A stretch of DNA of 64,000 bases from Betaproteobacteria bacterium (lineage in GTDB: Bacteria > Pseudomonadota > Gammaproteobacteria > Burkholderiales > Usitatibacteraceae): the NCBI GenBank assembly GCA_016720855.1, contig JADKJU010000003.1, forward strand, positions 186,001 to 250,000, given 5' to 3'. Both the position numbers and the translations under genes were made by a program. The notes under the pieces are model-generated. The model ran no database searches and was not told the DNA's origin. It saw only the letters and a list, made by a program, of their open reading frames with translations. Of the stretch, positions 51,704 through 60,625 are shown in pieces (position 1 is the first letter of the stretch; every line of letters starts with the position of its first letter).

Positions 51704-52494
51704 AGGGCAGCGTGGTCATCATCACGGGCGCCTCGAAGGGAATCGGCGCGGAGCTGGCAAGGCAGATGGCGGGGCGGGGCGCGATGCTCGTCCTGGTCGC
51801 ACGCGACCGGGAGGCACTGGTAAAGGTGGCATCCGAGTGCGTGGCGCTGGGTGCGATGGCCGAGGTGATCGTCGCCGATGTCGCGATCGAGGACGATTGC
51901 CGCAGGATGGTGGAGCGCGCGGTCGCGGTCTTCGGGCGTATCGACACGCTGGTGAACAACGCCGGGGCGACGATGTGGGCGCGCTTCGACGAGATCGACG
52001 ACATGTCGATCCTCGCCCGCATCATGCAGGTGAACTACATGGGCGCCGTGTACTGCACGCACCACGCCCTGCCGCACCTGAAGGCGTCACGGGGACGCCT
52101 GGTCGGGATCTCCAGTCTCGCCGGGCGCACGGGCGTGCCCACCCGTTCGGGTTACGCGGCCAGCAAGCACGCCATGACGGGCTTCTTCGACACGCTGCGC
52201 ATCGAGCTTGCCGGCTCCGGCGTGAGCGTCACGATGATCTATCCCGGCTTCGTCTCCACCGGCATTCGCGAAAACGCCTCGGGACCCGATGGCAAGCCCA
52301 TCCGGGTGAGCCCGGTAAAGGAAGGCGAAGTCATGGGTGTGGAGGAGTGCGCGCGGATCACCCTCGAGGCGATCAAGGCAAGGAAGCGGGAAGTCGTCAT
52401 GACGGCCCGCGGAAAGCTCGGGCTCTTTCTCAAGCTCCTGGCGCCGGGACTCGTCGATCGCATCGCCAGGCGCGCCATCGAGACGGGACGCTGA
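51700..52494 (+). CDS. SDR family oxidoreductase
   Basis: 264 aa classical SDR. The cofactor motif TGASKGIGAELA, NNAG, a Ser in VGISSLAG and the YAASKHA catalytic motif are all present. A hydrophobic C-terminal region (LFLKLLAPGLVDRIARRA) suggests a membrane-associated member. The substrate is unknown. Translationally coupled to the Y-polymerase gene through ATGA. Confidence 0.9.
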   Translation: MKGSVVIITGASKGIGAELARQMAGRGAMLVLVARDREALVKVASECVALGAMAEVIVADVAIEDDCRRMVERAVAVFGRIDTLVNNAGATMWARFDEIDDMSILARIMQVNYMGAVYCTHHALPHLKASRGRLVGISSLAGRTGVPTRSGYAASKHAMTGFFDTLRIELAGSGVSVTMIYPGFVSTGIRENASGPDGKPIRVSPVKEGEVMGVEECARITLEAIKARKREVVMTARGKLGLFLKLLAPGLVDRIARRAIETGR

Positions 52495-52532
52495 GCCGCA
52501 GCTTTCCGAACGGGTCCCGGGCAGCGGCCGGC

Positions 52533-52561
52533 CTGAACGAGGTGGTTGCGCAGGTTACAAT
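52533..52561 (+). promoter_or_regulatory. Promoter of the LysE-family gene
   Basis: CTGAAC, 17-bp spacer, TACAAT, 49 bp before the ATG at 52610. Confidence 0.55.
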
Positions 52562-52609
52562 GAGTCGCATTCGCCAGCTTTCCCGGCCGATCTGCTTCCC
52601 CGCCTGCCC

Positions 52610-53248
52610 ATGGACTTTTCCGTCTGGATCACCTACCTCGCCGCCACGCTCATCCTGTCCGTATCGCCCGGGCCGGGGGTGTTCTCGAGCCTGGCTGCGG
52701 GGCTCAACCACGGCTTTCGGCGCGGGATGTGGAATGCGGTGGGCATGCAGGTGGCCAACTTCGCCCTGATGGGCTTCGTGTCGGTGGGCCTCGGGGCGAT
52801 CCTCCTCGCTTCGGAATCGCTCTTCACCGTCGTGAAGTGGGGCGGCGTCGCCTACCTGGTGTGGCTGGGCATCGCCACGTGGCGCTCGGCACCCCACCGC
52901 TTCGATGCGCGGGCCGACGCCCCGCAGGGCAAGGATTCCCGCGAGGTCTTCCTGAAGGGCTTCCTGGTGAACATCAGCAACCCCAAGGGGATCATCTTCT
53001 ACGCTGCCGTGCTGCCGCAATTCATCGACGTGGCGCGCCCGCAACTCCAGCAGTACGCGATCCTCGGGCTCACGACCCTCGTCGTGGACCTCGTGGTGAT
53101 GGCAGGCTACATCGGGCTCGCGGCACGCGTGCTCGCCGTGATGAAGGACCCTTCGCACCTGCGCTGGGTGAACCGCATCCTCGGCGGCGCGTTCGTGGCG
53201 GCCGGCCTCGCACTGGCCGCCTTCCGCCGGTCCCACGCTGCCGCCTGA
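52610..53248 (+). CDS. LysE/RhtB-family amino acid exporter
   Basis: 212 aa, six hydrophobic helices. The N-terminal LILSVSPGPGVFSSLAAGLN then HGFRRGMWNAVGMQ, and the loop GFLVNISNPKGIIFYAAVLP, are the family signature. Probably exports an amino acid or homoserine-lactone-like compound; specificity is unknown. The peroxiredoxin follows 38 bp downstream. Confidence 0.92.
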   Translation: MDFSVWITYLAATLILSVSPGPGVFSSLAAGLNHGFRRGMWNAVGMQVANFALMGFVSVGLGAILLASESLFTVVKWGGVAYLVWLGIATWRSAPHRFDARADAPQGKDSREVFLKGFLVNISNPKGIIFYAAVLPQFIDVARPQLQQYAILGLTTLVVDLVVMAGYIGLAARVLAVMKDPSHLRWVNRILGGAFVAAGLALAAFRRSHAAA

Positions 53249-53286
53249 TTCATCCGCACCCCCCAACAACGAGAGGAGCATCGAAC

Positions 53287-53793
53287 ATGACCATCAAAGT
53301 CGGCGACCGCCTGCCCGGTGGCACGGTCCAGGAATTCATCGAAGTCGAGGGCAATGGCTGCTCCCTCGGCCCCAACACGTTCAAGGTCGAGGACCTGGTG
53401 AAGGGCAGGAAGATCGCGATCTTCGGCCTGCCGGGCGCCTTCACCCCCACCTGCTCGGCCAAGCACGTGCCCAGCTACCTCAACAATTTCGATGCCCTCA
53501 AGGCCAGGGGCGTGGACGAGATCTGGTGCTTCGCGGTGAACGACCCGTTCGTCATGGGCGCCTGGTCGCGTGACCAGAAGGCTGGCGGCAAGATCCGTTT
53601 CCTGGCCGACGGCAGCGCCGCCTACACCAGGCAGCTCGGCCTCGAGCTCGACCTCAACGCGCGCGGCATGGGCATGCGCTGCCAGCGCTTCTCGATGCTG
53701 GTGGACGATGGCGTCGTGAAGTCGCTGAATGTCGAGGCGCCCGGCAAGTTCGAGGTCTCCGACGGCGACACGATGCTGAAGCAGGCCGGCTGA
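53287..53793 (+). CDS. Peroxiredoxin (Prx5-like)
   Basis: 168-aa thiol peroxidase. Peroxidatic Cys at about residue 56 within PGAFTPTCSAKH, the Prx5 motif; further conserved text is WCFAVNDPFVMGAW and QRFSMLVDDG. It reduces H2O2 or organic peroxides, probably with thioredoxin or glutaredoxin as donor. The start at 53287 is the first Met of the conserved protein. A stem-loop terminator follows. Confidence 0.93.
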   Translation: MTIKVGDRLPGGTVQEFIEVEGNGCSLGPNTFKVEDLVKGRKIAIFGLPGAFTPTCSAKHVPSYLNNFDALKARGVDEIWCFAVNDPFVMGAWSRDQKAGGKIRFLADGSAAYTRQLGLELDLNARGMGMRCQRFSMLVDDGVVKSLNVEAPGKFEVSDGDTMLKQAG

Positions 53794-53812
53794 TCCTGCC
53801 GGCGCGAACCAC

Positions 53813-53833
53813 GGGGGCCGCAAGGCCCCCTTT
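53813..53833 (+). terminator. Terminator of the peroxiredoxin gene
   Basis: GGGGGCC, GCAA loop, GGCCCCC, then TTTCT, 20 bp after the stop. Confidence 0.8.
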
Positions 53834-53862
53834 CTATTGGTACGACAACAGGGAACACGAGC

Positions 53863-54675
53863 ATGGACATCCAGTCGTTTTACGAATCGGCGAAACCCGC
53901 GCTGCTTGCAATAGGTTTCAAGGTCGTTGGCGCTACCGTCATCTACATCGCCGGGCGGTTGCTCATCGGCATCGCCGGCGGCCTGATCCAGAAGGCGCTG
54001 GAGCGCCAGAAGGTGGAGCCCACGGTCATCCGCTATATCGGCAACACGATTGCGGTGGCACTCAATGTCCTGCTGGTGATCGGCATCCTCGGTTACTTCG
54101 GTGTGGAGACCACCTCGTTCGCGGCATTGATCGCCGCGCTGGGCATCGCGATCGGCGCCGCCTGGTCGGGACTGCTCGCCAACTTCGCGGCGGGCGCCTT
54201 CATCCTGGTGCTGCGGCCTTTCAAGGTGGGCGACTACGTCCTGGCCGGCGACGTGGAGGGCACGGTGCGCGCCGTGGGCCTCTTCACAACGGCGATCGAC
54301 ACGCCCGACAACGTCCAGACCTTCGTCGGGAACGCGAAGGTCATGGGCGGCACGATCAATAATTTCTCCAACAATCCGCACCGCCGGGTGGAGCTCACCG
54401 CACAGCTCAACCACTCGGTCGATCCCCATGATGCGATCCGGCGCCGGAAGGAGGCGCTCCCCCGCATCGCGAACGTGGTCGCCGACCCCCCGCCCAGCGT
54501 CGAGATCCTCGCCTTCAACGAGCGCGGCCCGGTGCTCGCGGTGCGCCCGTTCGTCCACACCGACCACTACTGGCAGGTCTTTTTCGACACCAACAAGGCG
54601 ATCCGCGACACGTTCGGCGCGGCGGGCTACCCTGTGCCCGAGGCGCACCTGACCGTACGGCAGAAGGCCGCCTGA
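53863..54675 (+). CDS. mscS: Small MscS-family mechanosensitive channel
   Basis: 270 aa, close to E. coli MscS. Three N-terminal helices, then the pore helix LGIAIGAAWSGLLANFAAGA and the beta domain (LRPFKVGDYVLAG). It ends in the alpha/beta portal domain (DPHDAIRR, FFDTNKAIRDTFG). It starts soon after the peroxiredoxin terminator. Confidence 0.95.
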   Translation: MDIQSFYESAKPALLAIGFKVVGATVIYIAGRLLIGIAGGLIQKALERQKVEPTVIRYIGNTIAVALNVLLVIGILGYFGVETTSFAALIAALGIAIGAAWSGLLANFAAGAFILVLRPFKVGDYVLAGDVEGTVRAVGLFTTAIDTPDNVQTFVGNAKVMGGTINNFSNNPHRRVELTAQLNHSVDPHDAIRRRKEALPRIANVVADPPPSVEILAFNERGPVLAVRPFVHTDHYWQVFFDTNKAIRDTFGAAGYPVPEAHLTVRQKAA

Positions 54676-54725
54676 GGCGAATTGGTCGGGGAAGAGAGGA
54701 AAAGGGGTCGGCCCCTTCCCCCCTT

Positions 54726-55850
54726 TTACCCTCGCCCCCCCGCGACCAGGATCACGAAGAGCACCACGAGGATCCCCAGGACGAGGAAGGCGATCTTCCA
54801 CCACGACTTCGGGCTCTCCCCGGAGACTTCCCCGGTCTGACCGTTGATGAGGAAGCGGTAGGCCTTGTCTCGGTAGCGGTAGGCGGAGATCCAGACCGGC
54901 AGCAGCACGTGCTTGAACTTGACGTCGCTGTAGCGCGTGGACACCGAGTGGATTCGCTGCTGGTCGCCCCCGATGTCACCGCAGATGAGGCTACGCACCG
55001 CCTCGTCGATGGACACTTTCGCGATCGGGAAGCCGTCCCTGAGGGTCACCTGGTAGGCCTCGGCCTGGAAGCCGCTCACGAACTCCGGCTGGTAGGGCAC
55101 CAGCCCCTTCAGGTTGAAGCGCATGACCGAGCCGGTGATGCCGGCCGGAAGCGTATTGGACGCCATCACGAGCACGTCGTCGTGGAAGCGCTCCACGTGC
55201 CCCGAGGCCGGCGTCCATCGCGTGTGTTTCACGCGGCGGCTCTCCGTGACCGTCTCGCCGGAGGAGTTCCGGCTGGTGAAGGTATCCGTCGTGTAGTAGT
55301 CGTCTCCCCGCTCGCCAACGTAGTCGCTGGCCGTGTTGCAGTCGTAGGTCCAGTAGGGAAGGTACATGCCGGCCAGGCCCGCGTCGCTCTGCGCGTATTT
55401 CTTCAGGTCGCCCGGGGATAGCCAGAGGCTCCTCACCCAGCGGCGAAAACTGTCGGCCGCGCGCGCCCTGTTCACCTGGAAAGGCACGATCGCCTTGGGC
55501 TTGATGCGCCGGCTGGCGTAACTCTTCGAGACGATGGCGGCGCCGCAGAAGGTGCAGGTTCCCGCGAACAGGCTCCCGCCCATCGACTGCTCCGCGCCGC
55601 ACTTGTCGCACTTCACCTGCTCGACTTCCTGCACCTCCATCTTGCCCTCGAGCGCCCTGAGGTAGGTCTCGAAGTCGAGCTCCTCGATACGCGCGTCGTT
55701 CTCCGCGATCTCGTTCGCGGTGCCGCAGAACTCGCACTTGAGTTCCCGCGTCCCAGGCGAGAACGAGAGCTTTGCCCCGCACCCGGTGCAGGGAAACGTC
55801 TTGACGAACGCGTTCTCGGGGCGGGTCGGTTGGAGTTCCGACTGTTCCAT
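54726..55850 (-). CDS. Zinc-ribbon membrane protein
   Basis: 374 aa. Two Cys4 zinc ribbons at the N-terminus: FPCTGCGAKL with LKCEFCGTAN, and VKCDKCGAEQ with GTCTFCGAAI. A large soluble middle follows (PYWTYDCNT, then RRVKHTRWTPASGHVE), ending with one transmembrane helix (WWKIAFLVLGILVVLFVILV). It belongs to the TFIIB-zinc-finger-like bacterial membrane proteins that occur next to SPFH proteins. Its gene starts 3 bp after the SPFH stop on the same strand, so they are co-translated. Function unknown. Confidence 0.85.
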   Translation of the reverse strand: MEQSELQPTRPENAFVKTFPCTGCGAKLSFSPGTRELKCEFCGTANEIAENDARIEELDFETYLRALEGKMEVQEVEQVKCDKCGAEQSMGGSLFAGTCTFCGAAIVSKSYASRRIKPKAIVPFQVNRARAADSFRRWVRSLWLSPGDLKKYAQSDAGLAGMYLPYWTYDCNTASDYVGERGDDYYTTDTFTSRNSSGETVTESRRVKHTRWTPASGHVERFHDDVLVMASNTLPAGITGSVMRFNLKGLVPYQPEFVSGFQAEAYQVTLRDGFPIAKVSIDEAVRSLICGDIGGDQQRIHSVSTRYSDVKFKHVLLPVWISAYRYRDKAYRFLINGQTGEVSGESPKSWWKIAFLVLGILVVLFVILVAGGRG

Positions 55851-55853
55851 CGA

Positions 55854-56972
55854 CTACGCGGACGGCGGCACGGGCGGGGGAACGCTGGCGAAAAGCGCGG
55901 CGAGCTCGGGCACCTCGCCCGCCTTGGTCCACTGCGCCATGCCCGCCTTCCACACGAGGGACGCGCGCGTGAGCTGGCCGCCGGCCGCCTGTTGCTGGAG
56001 GGCCGTCAGCTCGAAGGGGCCGGCCTGCTGGCCACCGACCGCGACGTGGAACGCGACCGCGCCTGGAATCGGCGGCGGAACCGCTAAACCGGCGGCGGCG
56101 GTGCCTGCGCCCATGGCCCCTCCCATCGCATTCACCATCTGCGCACCCATCGCGATGCCCGCGCCGAGGCCCACGCCCGCGCCAGCCGCACCGCCGGGAT
56201 TGTTGGCCGCATCGCGGATCGCGGAGGCCGTCTCGTACTGCGTGTAGGCCTGCAGGTTGCCGATGGCGGCCATGGCGCCGCGCTTGTCGATGGCCTTCTC
56301 GACCTCCTCCGGCAGGCCGATGTCCTGCACCTGGACTTCCACCAGCTCGAATCCCAATTGCTCGAACTCGGGAGAAAGGCGGTCGCGAAGGCGAGTGCCC
56401 AGCTCCGTGACCTTGGCCTCGAGCTCCACGATGGGAATACCCAGCTCCGGCATCACCTCCTTGATGCGAAGCCCGATCTTGCCGCGCAGGTTCTCCTGGA
56501 TCTCGTCGGTGGTGAAGCGGTTGTCGGTGCCGACCAGGTCCTTCACGAAGGTGCCGGCATCCTTCACGCGGATCGCGTAGATGCCGAAGGCGGTCGCGCG
56601 AACGACGCCGAAATCCTTGTCGCGCATCGTCGCCGGGCCCGGCGTGCCCCACTTGAGGTTGGTGAACTTGCGCGTGGAGCAGAAGTACACCTCCGCCTTG
56701 AAGGGGCTGTTGAAGCCGAACTTCCAGCCCTTGAGGGTGGCGAGGATCGGCAGGTTCTGCGTGGTCAGCTCGTGCGTGCCGGGCGTGAACACGTCGGCGA
56801 GCTTTCCCTCGTTGATGAAGACGGCCACCTGGCCCTCGCGAACCACGAGCTTCGCGCCGTACTTGATCTCGTTCTGGTAGCGCTCGAAGCGGTAAGCGAG
56901 CGTGTTGTTCGAATCGTCGAGCCATTCGACGATATCGACCAGTTCGCCCATCAACTTGTCCCACAGTGCCAT
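55854..56972 (-). CDS. SPFH/Band-7 protein with C-terminal GYF_2 domain
   Basis: 372 aa. The first 250 residues are an SPFH domain of the virion-core/YdjI type: VREGQVAVFINEGKLADVF, then FCSTRKFTNLKWGTPG. A long coiled helix follows, then a Gly/Ala-rich linker (about 255-300) and a GYF_2 domain with GPFELTALQQQAAGG and VWKAGMAQWTKA. These domains bind Pro-rich peptides; the protein itself ends in a Pro-rich tail. It is the upstream partner of the zinc-ribbon protein and could scaffold a membrane site (inference). Confidence 0.9.
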   Translation of the reverse strand: MALWDKLMGELVDIVEWLDDSNNTLAYRFERYQNEIKYGAKLVVREGQVAVFINEGKLADVFTPGTHELTTQNLPILATLKGWKFGFNSPFKAEVYFCSTRKFTNLKWGTPGPATMRDKDFGVVRATAFGIYAIRVKDAGTFVKDLVGTDNRFTTDEIQENLRGKIGLRIKEVMPELGIPIVELEAKVTELGTRLRDRLSPEFEQLGFELVEVQVQDIGLPEEVEKAIDKRGAMAAIGNLQAYTQYETASAIRDAANNPGGAAGAGVGLGAGIAMGAQMVNAMGGAMGAGTAAAGLAVPPPIPGAVAFHVAVGGQQAGPFELTALQQQAAGGQLTRASLVWKAGMAQWTKAGEVPELAALFASVPPPVPPSA

Positions 56973-57081
56973 GGTGTCCCCCTTCAGGAAGCCCCGTCGC
57001 TCCCGCGCACGCGGGGACGAGGATGAAATTCGAGAGTGTAAAGTACCCTTGATCCCCCCTCAATTCAATCCTGCCTCCCCC

Positions 57082-57882
57082 ATGACCGTCGCCATCTCCC
57101 AGCTGAACATCTATCCCGTCAAGTCCCTCAAGGGCATCGCTGTCGATTCCGCGGCAGTCACCGACCGCGGCCTGGCGCACGACCGGCGCTTCATGGTGGT
57201 CGATCCTGCGGGCGGGTTCCTCACGCAACGCGACTATCCGCGCATGGCCACGGTGTGGACCGAGATCGCCGGCGACGAGCTTCGCCTTGCCGCACCGGAC
57301 GCAGCCGAGGTGGCGATCCCGCTCGAGCCCGTGGAGGGCGAATCGATGCGCGTGGAAGTCTGGGACAGCGCCTGCCTTGCCATCGCGCCTTCTCCCGAAG
57401 CTGACCGCTGGCTCACCGATTGCCTCGGCAGGCCCTGCCGCCTGGTGTACATGCCGGATTCCACGCACCGCCTCTCGAACCCTCGCCACGCCGGCAACGA
57501 CAAGCAAGTCGGGTTCGCGGACGGTTACGCGTTCCTCATCGTCACCGAGGCTTCGCTTGCGGACCTCAACGCACGCCTGGCGCACCCCGTGCCGCTGGAT
57601 CGCTTTCGCGCCAACATCGTCGTGCGGGGCGCGCTGCCATTCGCCGAGGATGGCTGGGGAGGGTTCGCGGCGGGAACGGCCGTGCTCCGGATGGCCAAGC
57701 CCTGCGGGCGCTGCCGCGTCACGACCACCGACCAGTCCACCGGAGAGGTGACGGGTCCGGAGCCGCTGGCCACGCTGGCGGGCTACCGGAACAGTCCCGA
57801 CTACGGCGCGCGTTTCGGCATGAACGCCGTGACGGTGCGTACCGGTGCGGTCCGCCTGGGAGATGCGGTGGTGCCGTCCTAG
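57082..57882 (+). CDS. MOSC-domain molybdenum protein (YcbX/mARC-like)
   Basis: 266 aa. MOSC N-terminal beta-barrel (ISQLNIYPVKSLKGI) and MOSC domain with the Mo-ligand Cys motif MAKPCGRCRVTT. DRRFMVVDPAGGFLTQR is typical. Such proteins reduce N-hydroxylated compounds; no ferredoxin domain is fused here, unlike E. coli YcbX. The ATG at 57082 starts the conserved region. Its stop overlaps the DUF423 stop of the opposite strand (CTAG). Confidence 0.92.
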   Translation: MTVAISQLNIYPVKSLKGIAVDSAAVTDRGLAHDRRFMVVDPAGGFLTQRDYPRMATVWTEIAGDELRLAAPDAAEVAIPLEPVEGESMRVEVWDSACLAIAPSPEADRWLTDCLGRPCRLVYMPDSTHRLSNPRHAGNDKQVGFADGYAFLIVTEASLADLNARLAHPVPLDRFRANIVVRGALPFAEDGWGGFAAGTAVLRMAKPCGRCRVTTTDQSTGEVTGPEPLATLAGYRNSPDYGARFGMNAVTVRTGAVRLGDAVVPS

Positions 57883-58262
57883 CCGCGATTGCCGAAGAGT
57901 GCGTGGATAGCGAGGAAGATCCAGCCGGCAATGAACGAGGCGCCCCCGAGAGGCGCGAGCGGACCCGCCGAGACGGCCGTGAACGCAAGCCAGTAGAGGG
58001 ACCCGCAGAAAAGCGCCACGCCCAGCAGGAACGCTGCGCCCGACAAGGCCAGCCACCGCGACTGTCCGAAACCCGCCAGGACGCCGATCAGCACGATCCC
58101 GACACCGTGCACCAGCTGGTAGAGCACCGCCGTCTGCAGGAGTCGTGCAGCGTCCGGATGCGGGGCGCGACCCGCGGCATGGGAGGCGATCGCGCCGAGG
58201 GCCACGCCCGCGGCAAGGACCAAGGCCCCCGCCGCGATGGGGAAGCGAGCCGCGCCGTGCAC
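57879..58262 (-). CDS. DUF423 membrane protein
   Basis: 127 aa, four helices: FPIAAGALVLAAGVALGAIA with SHAAG, YQLVHGVGIVLIGVLAG, FLLGVALFCGSLYWLAF, and GPLAPLGGASFIAGWIFLAI. These match the DUF423 (YgdD) family; function unknown. GTG start at 58262, 8 bp after the RND stop, so it is in the same operon. The ribosome-binding site is weak. Confidence 0.85.
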   Translation of the reverse strand: MHGAARFPIAAGALVLAAGVALGAIASHAAGRAPHPDAARLLQTAVLYQLVHGVGIVLIGVLAGFGQSRWLALSGAAFLLGVALFCGSLYWLAFTAVSAGPLAPLGGASFIAGWIFLAIHALFGNRG

Positions 58263-58270
58263 CGGAACCG

Positions 58271-60616
58271 TCAGACGGACTCGGCCGGCGGGACGGCCCG
58301 GTGCGGCTTGAGCAGGAACGCGGCCAGCGCGGGCAGCAGAAAGATCGCGCCCAGCATGTTCAGAAAGAACATGAACGCGAGGAGGATGCCCATGTCGGCC
58401 TGGAACTTGAGCGCCGACATGGCCCAGGTGCCCACGCCGAGAGTCATGGTCACCGCCGTGAACACCATCGCCGTGCCGCGTTCCTTCAGGGCCTCGAAGA
58501 ACGCGTTCGCGAGCGACTTGCCCTCCTCGAGATGCACCTCGATGCGGTCGTAGAGATAAATGCCGTAGTCCACGCCCACGCCCACGCCGAGGGCGATCAC
58601 CGGCAGCGTCGAGACCTTGAGCCCGATGCCCAGCAGCGGCATGAGCGCCTCGCACAGCACGGAAACGAGCGCCAGCGGGATGAGGATGCAAAGCGTGGCG
58701 CGGAGGCTGCGGAACGTGATCATGCACATCGCCATCAGGGCGCCGAAGATCGCGAAGTTCATTTCCCAGCGCGCCTGGTCGACCGCCTCGTTGGTGGCTG
58801 CCATGACGCCCACGTTGCCGGTGGCGAGCTTGAACTCGAGGTTGTCGGTATTCGCCTTCGCCGCGAAGGCCTTGACGTTGGACACGAGCGAGGCGATCGT
58901 GTCGCCCTGCTGGTCGGTGGTGAAGATGAGCACCTGCATGGCGCTGCAATCCGGGTTGAGCAGGCCCGTGGCCGTGTCGATCGGCGTCACGCCCTGCGCC
59001 AGCACCTGCGGGTCGCGCGGCAGCTGGCGCCACTTGAGGTTGCCCTCGTTGAAGCCGGCGGTGACGTTCTTCGCGAGACCCGGAAGCGAGATCACCGACT
59101 GGGTGCCCGGCGCGTTCTGCATGTACCAGTCGAATTTCTCGATGACGCTCATGATGTCGTAGTTGGTGCACGCGCCCTGCACGTTCTTCGTCTGCGCCAC
59201 GACGCCGAGCGTGTTCGTGCCCATGGCGAACTTGTCGACGATCGTCGCATTGTCCCTGTTGTAGCGCGACTCCGGCCGCAACTCGGGCACGCCGATACCG
59301 TAGTCGCCCACTTTCAGCCTGTGCGCACCGACGACACCGATGGCTAGAATCACCACCGAGACGCCGATGATCACCCCGGCCTTGCGCCTCTGCACGCAAC
59401 CCGAGGCGACGCGCCAGACGCGCTCCACGCGGCTTTCCTGGAAAGCATCCCTGCTGGCCGCCGCCTTCGACATGGACAGATACGACAGCAGGATGGGCAG
59501 CAGCATCTTGTTCGTGACGATCATCCAGGCCACGCCCAGCGAGGCCGTGATGCCGAGCTCGCGCACGATGTCGATGGGGATGAGCATGATCACCGCGAAA
59601 CCCAGCACGTTGGTGAGCAGCGCGAAAGTGCCGGGAATGAAGAGCCTCGCGAAGGATCGCCTGGCGGCCGTGAGGCTGTCGGTGCCCGCGGCCACCTCGT
59701 GTTCCCACGCCTTCACCATCTGCACCGCGTGGGAAACGCCGATGGAGAAGATGAGGAAGGGCACGAGGATCGAGAGGGGATCGATGCCGTAGCCCAGGAT
59801 CGGGAGCGTGCCCAGGAGCCAGAGCACCGGCATCATCGCGACCGCGAGCGCCACCCCGGTGAGCTTCAGGTCCTTCACGAAGAAGAACATGAGGCCTGCG
59901 GTGATCACGAAGGCGATGCCGAAGAAGGTGAGCACTCCGCGCGCGCCGTCGCGGATGTCGCCCACCGCCTTGGCGAAGCCGATGATGTGCACCGACTGCG
60001 TGGGCCCCTCGTACTTGGCGCGCAGGGACTCGAGCTTCGAGGCGACCTCGAAGTAGTTCAGGCGCTTGCCCGTCTGCGGGTCTATCTCGAGGAGTCCCGC
60101 GGTGACCAGGGCCCCGGAGAAGTCGGTGGCCACCGTGCGGCCGATCTCGCTGGATTTCTGCACGTTGGAGCGCACCTGCTTCAGGTCCTCGAAGGTGCCC
60201 TGGAAGGTGGCCGGAATCACGTTGCCGCCCGAGAAGCCCTCCTCGATCACCTCGATGAAGCGCGTGTTGGGCGTGAAGAGCGACTTGACGGAAGGCCTGT
60301 CCACGCCGTTCAGCAGGAACACGTCGTCCGTGAGGCCCTTGAGCTTCGCCATGTACTCCTTGTTGAAGATGTCGCCGTCCTTCTGGACGATGGCCACCGC
60401 GATGCGGTTCGCGCTGCCGAATACCTTCTCGTAATCGCGGTAGACCTTCATGTATGGATGATCGAGCGGCACCATCTTGCTGAATCCCGCGTCCACCACG
60501 AGACGCGAGGCGGAGGCGAGGAAGATCGCCGTGAGGATGCCGAAGAAAACGAGGAGCGCGCGTCGATGGCCGAAGACGAAACCGGAGACCGCCTGGATCA
60601 CTGTGTCGAGGTTCAT
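58271..60616 (-). CDS. MMPL/RND-superfamily transporter
   Basis: 781 aa. Two halves with one N-terminal helix, a large periplasmic loop and five helices each. LFTPNTRFIEVIEEGFSGGN in the first loop; ILVPFLIFSIGVSHAVQMV and VIALGVGVGVDYGIYLYDRI are the family helix motifs with the acidic residues of the proton path. Members move lipids or hydrophobic substrates. With the downstream-strand partners YCF48, DUF1329 and DUF1302 it forms a conserved cluster. The start at 60616 follows the YCF48 stop by 9 bp. Confidence 0.92.
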   Translation of the reverse strand: MNLDTVIQAVSGFVFGHRRALLVFFGILTAIFLASASRLVVDAGFSKMVPLDHPYMKVYRDYEKVFGSANRIAVAIVQKDGDIFNKEYMAKLKGLTDDVFLLNGVDRPSVKSLFTPNTRFIEVIEEGFSGGNVIPATFQGTFEDLKQVRSNVQKSSEIGRTVATDFSGALVTAGLLEIDPQTGKRLNYFEVASKLESLRAKYEGPTQSVHIIGFAKAVGDIRDGARGVLTFFGIAFVITAGLMFFFVKDLKLTGVALAVAMMPVLWLLGTLPILGYGIDPLSILVPFLIFSIGVSHAVQMVKAWEHEVAAGTDSLTAARRSFARLFIPGTFALLTNVLGFAVIMLIPIDIVRELGITASLGVAWMIVTNKMLLPILLSYLSMSKAAASRDAFQESRVERVWRVASGCVQRRKAGVIIGVSVVILAIGVVGAHRLKVGDYGIGVPELRPESRYNRDNATIVDKFAMGTNTLGVVAQTKNVQGACTNYDIMSVIEKFDWYMQNAPGTQSVISLPGLAKNVTAGFNEGNLKWRQLPRDPQVLAQGVTPIDTATGLLNPDCSAMQVLIFTTDQQGDTIASLVSNVKAFAAKANTDNLEFKLATGNVGVMAATNEAVDQARWEMNFAIFGALMAMCMITFRSLRATLCILIPLALVSVLCEALMPLLGIGLKVSTLPVIALGVGVGVDYGIYLYDRIEVHLEEGKSLANAFFEALKERGTAMVFTAVTMTLGVGTWAMSALKFQADMGILLAFMFFLNMLGAIFLLPALAAFLLKPHRAVPPAESV

Positions 60617-60625
60617 GGCCTGCCC

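Noticed and set aside
54991..58056. 1021-codon minus-strand ORF across the SPFH and MOSC genes
   Set aside because: Spans several real genes in other frames with low-complexity composition.
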